Of a stretch of DNA of 64,000 bases, positions 49,312-58,278 are shown piece after piece. The DNA comes from Lacinutrix sp. Bg11-31 (GTDB lineage: Bacteria; Bacteroidota; Bacteroidia; Flavobacteriales; Flavobacteriaceae), in NCBI RefSeq assembly GCF_002831665.1, contig NZ_CP025118.1, forward strand, positions 1,426,001 to 1,490,000. Reading direction: 5' to 3'. Each line of letters begins with the position of its first letter. The first letter of the stretch is position 1. The position numbers were made by a program, and so were the translations under genes. The notes under the pieces were generated by a model. The model had not been told where the DNA came from and searched no databases. It worked only from the letters and a program-made list of their open reading frames with translations.

Positions 49312-51000
49312 ATGAAATTAAAATATACTCTTATAACTTTTACAACACTTCTAATCTGCTTCTCTTGTAAAAAGAAAGCTCCCGTTCGCGGCTTGGTTAC
49401 ACAAAAAGCAATGGTAGTTTCGGCAAGAGTTGAAGCTTCAAACATTGCAAAACAAATTCTAGAACAAGGCGGAAATGCTTTTGATGCTATGATGGCTACA
49501 GATCTTGCTTTAGCAGTGGCTTATCCAAATGCAGGAAATATTGGAGGTGGCGGTTTTATGGTTTACAGGCTAAACGATGGTGAAATTGGCGCTTTAGACT
49601 ATAGGGAAAAAGCACCTTTAGCAGCTACAAAAGATATGTATTTGGACTCTATAGGAAATGTTATTCCAGATTTAAGTACGCGAGGCGCATTAGCTGTTGG
49701 AATTCCTGGAACTATTGCTGGTGTTTTTGAAGTCCATAAAAAGTTTGGTTCGTTACCAATTGAAACCATTTTAAAACCTGTTATCGCTTTAGCAAAAAGA
49801 GGTGTTATTGTTACTAAAAAGCAAGAAATTAGAATTGCAGAAAAGCAAACCGATTTTAAACTGGCTAATAAAGATTCTATATTATTTACAAATAATTGGA
49901 AAGAAAATGACACCATTAAATATCCTAATCTAGCGAATACCTTAACACGAATAATGAAAAACGGTCGTGATGAATTCTATAAAGGAGAAACTGCACAAAA
50001 ATTAGCACAATTTATTCAAGATAATGGAGGCATAATTACTGAAGAAGATTTAGGAAATTACCAAGCAAAATGGAGAACACCAATTACTTTTAATTACGAC
50101 GATTTACGCATTATTTCAATGTCTCCGCCTTCAAGTGGTGGTATTACTATGGCACAAATATTAAAGTCGGTTGAAAGTTACGACTTAGATACATTTGGGC
50201 ACAACTCTGCAAAAACAATTCAGGTTTTAGCTGAAGCTGAACGTCGTGCTTATGCAGATAGAAGTTATTATTTAGGTGATCCTGATTTTGTTGAAGTCCC
50301 TCAAGATAAGTTAGTAAGTGATGGGTATTTAAAAAATAGAATGGCTAGTTTTTCTTTTGAAAAAGCAACACCTTCAACCGAAGTTTCTCATGGTACTGTT
50401 GATATTGTAGAAAGTGATGAAACGACGCACTACTCTATTGTCGATCAATTTGGAAATGCTATAGCTGTAACAACGACTTTAAATTCTTATTTTGGTTCTA
50501 AATTGTATTGCCAAGAATTAGGCTTCTTTTTAAATAATGAAATGGATGATTTTTCTAGCAAACCTGGAGTGCCAAACGTTTACGGACTTATTGGTGCTGA
50601 AGCCAATGCTATTTTACCTGAAAAACGCATGCTAAGTTCTATGACGCCAACTATTGTAGAAAAAGATGGCAAGTTATTAATGAGCGTTGGAACACCTGGA
50701 GGCTCCACAATTATCACTTCGGTTTTACAAACTATTTTAAATGTACATGAGTTTAAAATGGGTATGCAAGAAGCTGTTAATGCACCTCGTTTTCATCACC
50801 AATGGTTGCCAGACGAAATTAGAATGGAACCTAATCGTTTTAATAAAGAAACTATTACCGCTTTAGAGCAAAAAGGCTATACTATAAACGAAGAACGCTC
50901 GCCAGTTATTGGTGTTGTAGATGGTATTTTAGTATTACCAAATGGTTCTCTTGAAGGTGGTGCAGATTCTCGTGGTGATGATGCTGCTGCTGGTTTTTAA
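49312..51000 (+). CDS. ggt: Gamma-glutamyltransferase, lipoprotein form
   Basis: This periplasmic enzyme hydrolyses or transfers the gamma-glutamyl group of glutathione. The 562-aa precursor starts with a lipoprotein signal (LLICFSC, lipidated Cys19), self-processes, and uses Thr371 in ETTHYSIVD as the new N-terminal nucleophile. Further signatures are GGNAFDAM, GGGGFMVY, NEMDDFS, LSSMTPTIV and the final ADSRGDDAAAGF. Length is normal. The ATG is chosen because it gives a complete signal peptide. Confidence 0.95.
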   Translation: MKLKYTLITFTTLLICFSCKKKAPVRGLVTQKAMVVSARVEASNIAKQILEQGGNAFDAMMATDLALAVAYPNAGNIGGGGFMVYRLNDGEIGALDYREKAPLAATKDMYLDSIGNVIPDLSTRGALAVGIPGTIAGVFEVHKKFGSLPIETILKPVIALAKRGVIVTKKQEIRIAEKQTDFKLANKDSILFTNNWKENDTIKYPNLANTLTRIMKNGRDEFYKGETAQKLAQFIQDNGGIITEEDLGNYQAKWRTPITFNYDDLRIISMSPPSSGGITMAQILKSVESYDLDTFGHNSAKTIQVLAEAERRAYADRSYYLGDPDFVEVPQDKLVSDGYLKNRMASFSFEKATPSTEVSHGTVDIVESDETTHYSIVDQFGNAIAVTTTLNSYFGSKLYCQELGFFLNNEMDDFSSKPGVPNVYGLIGAEANAILPEKRMLSSMTPTIVEKDGKLLMSVGTPGGSTIITSVLQTILNVHEFKMGMQEAVNAPRFHHQWLPDEIRMEPNRFNKETITALEQKGYTINEERSPVIGVVDGILVLPNGSLEGGADSRGDDAAAGF

Positions 51001-51357
51001 CCAAATTGCTGCGAAAGCAGGAATCTCATAGCTGTTATGTTTTGCTTTAGTTTAAGAAAACACTTTTACACAGAGGTTTGCTAAGCATAAAAACACATTC
51101 CATTGTCAGTTCCTTCCTTCAGATGAAGGAAGGTGAATTCTAAATCAGTAGAATTCGGATGGTTTGAACCTAAAAGAGCAAAGCTATTTTTTAATTATAA
51201 AATGGCTGAATTAGAATAGCTTGTCATTACGACAAAATTAAAGATTCCCAAATTCATTAATTTTGAATAGAAATGAATTAGTGAGGTAGGAACCAAAACA
51301 ATAAAAGAATCAAAATAGATTCCTGCCTTCGCAGGAATGACAAAAAAGAATCTCACA
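51001..51357. repeat. Intergenic mosaic of repeat fragments
   Basis: It holds the half-dyad GCTGCGAAAGCAGGAATCTC (51006-51025), a diverged copy of the 206-bp unit (about 51104-51190, with CCTTCCTTC...GAAGGAAGG and GAATTC dyads) and a complete ATTCCTGCCTTCGCAGGAAT at 51319-51338. No gene is credible here. Confidence 0.7.
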
Positions 51358-52095
51358 ATGAGAAAAAGAAAAAAACTGACACCAAAAAGAATACTAAAAA
51401 TAGTAGCTGGAGCAATTGTTTTTATAACACTACCTACACTTCTACTCTTTGGTTTTCTATATTTTAAATACAACGAAGAACTACCTGTTGGCAAAGAAAC
51501 AGCTCAAGCAGATGTGCTCGCTAACAAAATGTTAGACGCACTAAATTACGATGCATACAAAGCTACAGATTACATAGAATTCACTTTTAAAAAGCGTCAT
51601 CATTTTAAATGGAACAAAACTGAAAACACTTGCGAAGTCTACTGGAAAAACTATAAAGTGAATTTAGATTTTAATGATAATTCTAAGAATGAAGCTTTTA
51701 AAAATGAAATAAAAATTGAAAGCGAAAATAGTGCAGCATTAATAGAAAAAGCAATAAGCTATTTTAATAACGATACCTTTTGGTTAGTTGCTCCTTATAA
51801 GGTTTACGATTCAGGAACAACAAGAAGCATAGTTACTTTAGAGAATAACGAAAAAGCTTTATTAGTGACTTATAGTTCTGGTGGCTCTACTCCTGGAGAT
51901 TCGTATTTATGGCATTTAGACGACACTGGCAAGCCTAAAAGCTTTCAAATGTGGGTAGATATTTTACCAATTAGCGGACTCGAAGCCACTTGGAGCGATT
52001 GGACAACTACAGCTACTGGAGCACAATTACCAACGTTTCATAAAATGATGGTTTTAGGATTGGAAATTGATGGGATTAAAACAAACAGAGAATGA
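51358..52095 (+). CDS. Membrane-anchored hypothetical protein
   Basis: The start at 51358 (245 aa, MRKRKKLTPKR) is preferred; an ATG seven codons upstream falls inside the ATTCCTGCC repeat. A basic N-terminus is followed by one membrane helix (IVAGAIVFITLPTLLLFGFLY), and then a soluble, presumably periplasmic domain of about 200 residues rich in Trp and aromatic residues (YWKNYKVNLDF, FWLVAPYKVYD, SSGGSTPGDSYLWHLD). Homologues are common hypothetical proteins in Flavobacteriia as far as I recall. Function unknown. Confidence 0.7.
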   Translation: MRKRKKLTPKRILKIVAGAIVFITLPTLLLFGFLYFKYNEELPVGKETAQADVLANKMLDALNYDAYKATDYIEFTFKKRHHFKWNKTENTCEVYWKNYKVNLDFNDNSKNEAFKNEIKIESENSAALIEKAISYFNNDTFWLVAPYKVYDSGTTRSIVTLENNEKALLVTYSSGGSTPGDSYLWHLDDTGKPKSFQMWVDILPISGLEATWSDWTTTATGAQLPTFHKMMVLGLEIDGIKTNRE

Positions 52096-52099
52096 TTAA

Positions 52100-52486
52100 A
52101 TGAAAAAACTCTTCGACATAACTTTTGAAATTTTAATGTTCCTTTCCCGAGCTACAGGTTTTAGTTATAAAGAGATTAATATTATAGTATGGTTTATTTT
52201 AATACCATTGTCTTGGGCGTTTTTAATAGACAAAATCTATAAATTCAATTACATTAAAATTATAAGCATTATTGTTATCTCCATAACATTGCTTTTTATT
52301 AATGACTTTACAGTCTTTTCAAATTGGTTATTCGATATATCAGCAGACTTTTTAAAAGGTTTTGATAGTGTTGGTAGTAATTACACAGCATCATCCGTTA
52401 TAATTTGTGTTTTTATTCCAATTGCTATCTACTTTCTTTTAATAAAAAAAGCATACTTTTTTAAACACCATAAAACTGAGAAGTAA
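52100..52486 (+). CDS. Small integral membrane protein
   Basis: The 128-aa protein has three to four hydrophobic helices (IIVWFILIPLSWAFLI, IIVISITLLFI, VIICVFIPIAIYFLLI) and a basic C-terminus. It begins 4 bp after the stop of the preceding membrane-anchored gene, so they are co-transcribed. No family recognised. Confidence 0.65.
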   Translation: MKKLFDITFEILMFLSRATGFSYKEINIIVWFILIPLSWAFLIDKIYKFNYIKIISIIVISITLLFINDFTVFSNWLFDISADFLKGFDSVGSNYTASSVIICVFIPIAIYFLLIKKAYFFKHHKTEK

Positions 52487-52489
52487 ACA

Positions 52490-53014
52490 CTACTTACTCC
52501 TCTGTCCTATAAACTGCTGTTCCTTATCCTTAAACAACACATTAAAAGTCGTCAAGCTTCCATAAATACGTGTAATATATTGTTGTATATCTATTTTTTC
52601 TTGCGCTTCAAGATTACTAGAATTCACCTTTTGTTCAATAACGCGAATACGATCACGAACCATTGTAATTTTATGAAAGAAATCGTCTATCTTAATTTCC
52701 TTACTTTTTAAATTGGTATCACCAGGTTCTAAAATTAGTTTTCCACCTTTCCATTTATCACCAATATGTACCACTTCGCTAACATCGCTATACTTTTTAA
52801 GTAAGCGCATAAAGCTTTGCTCGACATCAAAAAAACTAACCGTATCGACTTCGTTGTCTGCTGCTTCTATTATTTCTATCTCTTCATTAAACGAAATTGT
52901 TTCTAATCCGTTGTCAATAAATGTTACCCAATATTGCTGGTTATCGACGTTTGTAACAACTCCTTTTCCAAATTCGCTATGGCTAATTCTTGAGCCTATT
53001 CCTAGTATTTTCAT
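52490..53014 (-). CDS. Hypothetical protein with tudor/SH3-like N-terminus
   Basis: The start at 53014 (MKILGIGSRISH, 174 aa) is preferred over an ATG at 53020. Residues 5-45 (GSRISHSEFGKGVVTNVDNQQYWVTFIDNGLETISF) resemble the small beta-barrel found at the ends of UvrD/PcrA-type and DUF3553 proteins. The remainder (GDKWKGGKLILEPGDTNLKSKEIKIDDFFHKITMVRDRIRVIEQKV) is a Trp-containing loop followed by helices. The resemblance to a DNA- or protein-binding module is inference. It is convergent with the small membrane protein gene. Confidence 0.65.
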   Translation of the reverse strand: MKILGIGSRISHSEFGKGVVTNVDNQQYWVTFIDNGLETISFNEEIEIIEAADNEVDTVSFFDVEQSFMRLLKKYSDVSEVVHIGDKWKGGKLILEPGDTNLKSKEIKIDDFFHKITMVRDRIRVIEQKVNSSNLEAQEKIDIQQYITRIYGSLTTFNVLFKDKEQQFIGQRSK

Positions 53015-53021
53015 ATACATT

Positions 53022-53111
53022 TCCTGCGAAGGCAGGAATCTTATTAATGTTAAACTTAATTTTAAAACTGTTCTCGATACAATTCTGATTAAAAAAAAAA
53101 AAAATCAGAAT
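53022..53111. repeat. Repeat dyad and A12-loop hairpin upstream of uvrA
   Basis: TTCCTGCGAAGGCAGGAATC (53022-53041) is an inverted member of the ATTCCTGCC family. ATTCTGATT (53082-53090) pairs with AATCAGAAT (53103-53111) around a loop of twelve A. The rest of the 289-bp divergent gap is AT-rich, with TAACTTCG (53262-53269, -7-like) before uvrA. Confidence 0.5.
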
Positions 53112-53303
53112 CACTCGAACTGACAGTAATTTAGAAATCGAAGTTATTAATTAAATCTCAAAATTGTAAAAAAATAAAATAAAATTCCTGCTATTTCAAG
53201 AATCACAGATTTAATAAAATCCTAACTAATTCCATTTTAAAAAGAAAGCGAAAAACCGTAACTTCGCAAATCTGCTTAAAAAGAGTAGAGTTATGCTTTT
53301 GCT

Positions 53304-56141
53304 ATGACAAATTTTGAAGAAAACATTGTGGTACAAGGTGCCAGAGTCCATAACCTTAAAAATATAGATGTTACCATTCCGCGAGAAAAACTAGTAGTAA
53401 TAACGGGTTTATCAGGTAGTGGAAAATCGTCTCTTGCTTTCGATACTATTTATGCCGAAGGACAACGTCGTTACATCGAAACATTTTCGGCTTATGCCAG
53501 GCAATTTTTAGGCGGTTTAGAAAGACCAGATGTTGATAAAATTGATGGCCTATCTCCTGTTATCGCGATAGAACAAAAAACGACTAGCAAATCGCCACGT
53601 TCTACAGTTGGAACCATTACAGAAATCTACGATTTTCTACGTTTATTTTACGCTCGTGCAAGTGATGCTTACAGTTACAATACTGGCGAAAAAATGGTAA
53701 GTTATAGCGATGAGCAAATAAAAACGCTAATTATTGAAAGCTACAAAGGCAAAAAAATAAATATTCTATCTCCTGTTGTGCGTTCTCGAAAAGGTCATTA
53801 TCGCGAATTGTTTGAGCAAATTGGTAAGCAAGGCTTTGTAAAAGTGAGAGCCGATGGAGAAATCAAGGATATTGTTAAAGGCATGAAGCTGGATCGTTAC
53901 AAAATGCATGACATCGAAATTGTAATCGATAGGCTTAAAATTGACGATACCATTGCTAACGATAAACGCTTAGACGAAAGTATAAACACAGCCATGTATC
54001 ATGGTGACGATGTGTTAATGGTTATAGATCACGACACGCAAGAAGCGCGCTATTTTAGTCGAAATTTAATGTGCCCAAGTTCGGGAGTTTCATACCCAAA
54101 CCCTGAGCCAAATAATTTCTCCTTTAACTCACCAAAAGGAGCTTGCCAAAACTGTAATGGTATTGGAGACTTATATCAAGTTAACGAGAAAAAAATAATT
54201 CCAGACGATAGTTTATCTATTAAAAATGGTGCTTTAGCACCTCATGGACCAGAAAAGAAAAGTTGGATTTTTAAGCAATTAGAATTAATTGCAGAACGCT
54301 TCAATTTTAAAATGACTGATGCTTATAAGGATATCCCAAAGGAAGCAAAACAAATTATTTTATATGGAGGTAACGAAAAATTCTCTGTAGACAATAAAAC
54401 ACTTGGTGTTAAAAGAGATTATAAAATCGATTTTGAAGGCGTTGCTAATTTTATAGACAGCCAATATAAAAATGCAGAATCTACCTCTTTAAAACGTTGG
54501 GCAAAGGAGTATATGGATAAAATAAAATGTCCTGTTTGCGAAGGCTCTAGACTTAGAAAAGAATCTTTATACTTTAAAGTTGCTGGAAAAAACATAGCAG
54601 AATTAGCAAATAAAGATATTTTAGATTTAGCTGAATGGTTTAAAACTTTAGAAGAAAATTTATCTAAAAAACAATTAATAATAGCCGAAGAAATAATTAA
54701 AGAAATTAAAGCGAGACTTCAGTTTTTATTAGATGTTGGTTTAACATATTTATCTTTAAACCGAAGCTCTAAATCCCTATCTGGTGGTGAAGCACAACGT
54801 ATTCGTTTGGCAACACAAATAGGTTCACAACTGGTTGGTGTGCTTTATATTTTAGATGAACCAAGTATTGGTTTACACCAACGTGATAACGAAAAACTAA
54901 TTAATTCTTTGGTTGCGCTTCGAGATATTGGAAACTCTGTTATTGTTGTAGAACACGATAAAGACATGATAGAACGTGCAGACCATGTTATCGATATTGG
55001 CCCAAGAGCAGGAAAACATGGTGGCGAAATTATTAGCCAAGGCACACCAAAACAATTATTAAAAGAAAAAACGCTAACTGCGGAATACCTTAACGGTAAA
55101 AAGAAAATAGAAATTCCAGAAAAACGTAGAGACGGCAATGGCAAGTTTATGGAATTAAAAGGTTGTACCGGAAATAACCTAAAAAATGTTTCGATTAAAT
55201 TGCCTTTAGGAAAAATGATTGGCGTTACAGGTGTTTCTGGCAGTGGAAAATCGACTTTAATTAACGAAACCCTCTATCCTATTCTTAATGCTTACTATTT
55301 TAATGGTGTAAAAAAACCAATGCCATATAAAAGCATTAAAGGTTTAGAACATTGCGATAAGGTTATCGATATTAATCAATCGCCAATTGGTAGAACGCCA
55401 AGAAGTAATCCTGCTACTTACACTGGAACTTTTGGTGAGATTAGAAGTCTATTTGCTAAAATTCCAGAAGCCATGATTAGAGGCTACAAACCTGGTCGTT
55501 TTAGTTTTAATGTTACTGGTGGACGTTGTGAAACGTGTAAAGGTGGTGGGTTAAGAGTTATAGAAATGAATTTCCTTCCAGACGTTTACGTTGAATGCGA
55601 AACATGCCAAGGCAAACGTTTTAATCGAGAAACTTTAGAAATTAGATATAAAGGAAAAAGCATTAGTGATGTCTTGAATATGACTATTAATGAAGCTGTA
55701 GATTTCTTTGAAAACATTCCAAAAATTCATAAAAAACTTAAAACGATTAAAGATGTTGGTTTAGGCTATATTACACTTGGTCAACAAAGCACAACACTAT
55801 CTGGTGGTGAAGCGCAACGTATAAAATTAGCAACCGAATTAAGTAAGCGCGATACAGGAAATACTTTTTATATTTTAGACGAACCGACAACTGGTTTACA
55901 TTTTGAAGATATTCGCGTGTTAATGATTGTACTAAACAAACTTGCAGATAAAGGTAACACTGTACTAATTATAGAACACAATCTAGACGTTATTAAAACT
56001 GTAGATTATATTATAGATGTTGGTTACGAAGGCGGTCAAGGTGGTGGAGAAATAGTAGTTAAAGGTACTCCAGAAGAAGTAGCAAAACATAAAAAAAGTT
56101 ACACAGCACATTTTTTAAAGAAAGAACTAAGTCAAAAATAA
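53304..56141 (+). CDS. uvrA: Excinuclease ABC subunit A
   Basis: UvrA recognises DNA damage and loads UvrB in nucleotide excision repair. The 945-aa protein has two ABC ATPase modules: GLSGSGKSS (35-43) and GVSGSGKST (about 643), with signatures LSGGEAQRI (about 492) and again near 832. Zinc-binding CxxC pairs occur (CPVCEGSR near 410 and [16 protein letters not shown] near 745-770). Length is standard. It is a core gene outside the island and has no visible operator like that of the island LexA-type gene. Confidence 0.97.
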   Translation: MTNFEENIVVQGARVHNLKNIDVTIPREKLVVITGLSGSGKSSLAFDTIYAEGQRRYIETFSAYARQFLGGLERPDVDKIDGLSPVIAIEQKTTSKSPRSTVGTITEIYDFLRLFYARASDAYSYNTGEKMVSYSDEQIKTLIIESYKGKKINILSPVVRSRKGHYRELFEQIGKQGFVKVRADGEIKDIVKGMKLDRYKMHDIEIVIDRLKIDDTIANDKRLDESINTAMYHGDDVLMVIDHDTQEARYFSRNLMCPSSGVSYPNPEPNNFSFNSPKGACQNCNGIGDLYQVNEKKIIPDDSLSIKNGALAPHGPEKKSWIFKQLELIAERFNFKMTDAYKDIPKEAKQIILYGGNEKFSVDNKTLGVKRDYKIDFEGVANFIDSQYKNAESTSLKRWAKEYMDKIKCPVCEGSRLRKESLYFKVAGKNIAELANKDILDLAEWFKTLEENLSKKQLIIAEEIIKEIKARLQFLLDVGLTYLSLNRSSKSLSGGEAQRIRLATQIGSQLVGVLYILDEPSIGLHQRDNEKLINSLVALRDIGNSVIVVEHDKDMIERADHVIDIGPRAGKHGGEIISQGTPKQLLKEKTLTAEYLNGKKKIEIPEKRRDGNGKFMELKGCTGNNLKNVSIKLPLGKMIGVTGVSGSGKSTLINETLYPILNAYYFNGVKKPMPYKSIKGLEHCDKVIDINQSPIGRTPRSNPATYTGTFGEIRSLFAKIPEAMIRGYKPGRFSFNVTGGRCETCKGGGLRVIEMNFLPDVYVECETCQGKRFNRETLEIRYKGKSISDVLNMTINEAVDFFENIPKIHKKLKTIKDVGLGYITLGQQSTTLSGGEAQRIKLATELSKRDTGNTFYILDEPTTGLHFEDIRVLMIVLNKLADKGNTVLIIEHNLDVIKTVDYIIDVGYEGGQGGGEIVVKGTPEEVAKHKKSYTAHFLKKELSQK

Positions 56142-56167
56142 TGTCACGCTGAGCTTGTTGAAGTCTT
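56142..56167. repeat. Dispersed repeat arm (GCTGAGCTTGTTGAAG)
   Basis: TGTCACGCTGAGCTTGTTGA, starting directly after the uvrA stop codon, is the inverse of the arm found inside hsdM1 (11909-11931). This shows that the hsdM1 insertions belong to a family dispersed in the chromosome. Confidence 0.65.
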
Positions 56168-56293
56168 AAAAAATGAATTATATTAGCAAGCTTTATTTTT
56201 ATCAAAAAAAAGCAAGTAAAAAATTAAATAATATTTTCATTTTACTGAAATAAATTCGGCATAAATGAAGGAAATAAAAAAGATAATATAAAC

Positions 56294-56983
56294 ATGAGAG
56301 AAGAGAAACACCACAAAGGTTGGAACGAAAATAAAACAAACGATTCTTGGGCAATCTTCAAGATTATGGGAGAGTTTGTAAACGGGTTTGAAAAAATGAG
56401 CCAAATAGGACCTTGTGTTTCTATTTTTGGATCTGCAAGAACAAAACCAGACCACAAGTATTACAAATTGGCAGAAAACGTTGCAAAAAGTATTTGCGAA
56501 GCTGGTTATGGTGTGATTACAGGTGGTGGACCAGGAATTATGGAAGCTGGTAACAAAGGTGCACATTTGGCAGGAGGAACTTCGGTTGGATTGAATATAG
56601 ATTTACCTTTCGAGCAACACGATAACCCATATATTGATAACGATAAGAGTTTAGATTTCGATTATTTCTTTGTTAGAAAAGTAATGTTTGTAAAGTACTC
56701 TCAAGGATTTGTAGTGATGCCAGGAGGTTTTGGAACTTTAGATGAACTATTTGAAGCCATCACTTTAATTCAAACTAATAAAATTGGAAAATTTCCAATT
56801 ATTCTAGTTGGTACAGATTTCTGGTCTGGATTAATGGACTGGATTAAAAGTACAATGTTAGACAAGTTTGCAAATGTAAGTGCTGGCGATTTAGATTTAA
56901 TTCATTTAGTAGATACAGAAGATGAAGTTGTAACTATTTTAGATGCTTTCTATAAAGAATCGGGTTTAAGTCCTAATTTCTAA
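56294..56983 (+). CDS. LOG family nucleotide hydrolase (TIGR00730)
   Basis: Members hydrolyse nucleoside 5'-monophosphates to base and ribose 5-phosphate (LOG, cytokinin activation; PpnN-like). The 229-aa protein shows GGGPGIMEA (77-85), Arg128-Lys129 in FFVRKVMF and PGGFGTLDE (143-151), the complete active-site set. Starts at ATG 56294 after a 152-bp gap containing a repeat arm. Confidence 0.9.
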   Translation: MREEKHHKGWNENKTNDSWAIFKIMGEFVNGFEKMSQIGPCVSIFGSARTKPDHKYYKLAENVAKSICEAGYGVITGGGPGIMEAGNKGAHLAGGTSVGLNIDLPFEQHDNPYIDNDKSLDFDYFFVRKVMFVKYSQGFVVMPGGFGTLDELFEAITLIQTNKIGKFPIILVGTDFWSGLMDWIKSTMLDKFANVSAGDLDLIHLVDTEDEVVTILDAFYKESGLSPNF

Positions 56984-57003
56984 AAAGGATTTAGTCTTTT
57001 TAT

Positions 57004-58278
57004 ATGAAAAGTAAAATACCTCTAATTCTATTTTTTATTGCTTTAAGCTGCAATATTAGTTATGCTCAGGAAACCTTTAAAGCAATGTTTTATAACTTGC
57101 TTAATTTTCCTTTGCAGGAACCTGTAGCTTCAAGATTAAACGAATTAGAGGTTGTTTTAACCAACTATCAACCTGATTTATTTATGGTTTGCGAACTTAA
57201 TAATATAAGTGGAGCAAACATGATATTAAATAGAATGCAACAAAATATTAATGCAAACTATGCCATGGCAAATTTTGTGTTAAATTCTTCTGATGATAAC
57301 ATTGGTAACCAAAACGATTTACAGAATATTATTTATTACGATAACACCAAATTTAGTTTAGAATCTCAAAACGAAGTCACGACTATTTATAGAGATTTTA
57401 ATCATTATGTGTTAAAGCTGAATACTGTAAATCAGGATTCAAATCCAATACTATTAAACGTTATTGTTGCACATTTAAAAGCATCAAGTGGGACAGACAA
57501 TGCTGCTTTACGCTACCAAATGGCTCAAGATTTAACTACGTATTTAGATACATTTTCAAGTTCTGAATATGTTTTATTTGGAGGTGATTTCAATTTTTAT
57601 ACCAATAGTGAAAATGGTTTTCAAGAGTTTCTAGACACCAGTAATAACATTACATTTATAGACCCAGCAAATCGCATTGGCAGTTGGCATAACAACACTA
57701 ATTACATAGATGTATTCACGCAATCTACAAGAACTACAACCGCATTGGGTGGAGCTGCTGGAGGTTTCGATGATAGATTTGATTTTATTCTAGCGTCTGA
57801 AAACATGCAAAACAACCCAGAGTTACAATTCGAAAATGGCAGTTACAAAGTATTTGGTAACAATGCAAATACCAATTGCTATAATAATGCTATAAATTCT
57901 ACAAATTGTGAAGGAACAGATTACAGTTTTGCTATTAGAAATGCACTACACAATTTTAGCGATCATCTTCCCGTTACACTAAATATTACGACAACAGGAA
58001 ACATTTTAAGTATTGATGAATTTGAAGAAAATGTAACAAGTTTTAAAATACTAGGTACAAATATTGTTAAAAACCAGCTTAAAATTAAAGTAAATAAAAA
58101 ACCAACTTTTGCTAATTACGTAAGTATCTATAATACCATAGGACAGCTAATAGAAACCATTTTTATTACAGAAAATGAAGAATTAAATGTTAATACAACT
58201 TCATATTCAAACGGAATGTATTATGTTGCATTAAATGGTATAAATGTGAAACCTTTAAAATTTATAAAAGTCAATTGA
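57004..58278 (+). CDS. Secreted endonuclease/exonuclease/phosphatase-fold protein with T9SS sorting domain
   Basis: The 424-aa precursor has a Sec signal (IPLILFFIALSCNISYAQE), an EEP/DNase I-like domain (MFYNLLNFP, HLKASSG, FGGDFNFY, RFDFILASE, FSDHLPVTL, giving the conserved Asn, His and Asp residues) and a C-terminal type IX secretion sorting domain (about 345-424, VSIYNTIGQLI ... GMYYVALN ... PLKFIKVN). It is therefore exported across the outer membrane, probably to degrade extracellular DNA or a phosphoester. The next gene overlaps its stop. Confidence 0.88.
   Translation: MKSKIPLILFFIALSCNISYAQETFKAMFYNLLNFPLQEPVASRLNELEVVLTNYQPDLFMVCELNNISGANMILNRMQQNINANYAMANFVLNSSDDNIGNQNDLQNIIYYDNTKFSLESQNEVTTIYRDFNHYVLKLNTVNQDSNPILLNVIVAHLKASSGTDNAALRYQMAQDLTTYLDTFSSSEYVLFGGDFNFYTNSENGFQEFLDTSNNITFIDPANRIGSWHNNTNYIDVFTQSTRTTTALGGAAGGFDDRFDFILASENMQNNPELQFENGSYKVFGNNANTNCYNNAINSTNCEGTDYSFAIRNALHNFSDHLPVTLNITTTGNILSIDEFEENVTSFKILGTNIVKNQLKIKVNKKPTFANYVSIYNTIGQLIETIFITENEELNVNTTSYSNGMYYVALNGINVKPLKFIKVN

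Noticed and set aside
51195..51494. Minus-strand frame across the repeat mosaic before the membrane-anchored gene
   Set aside because: It runs through dispersed repeats and the antisense of the true gene start.
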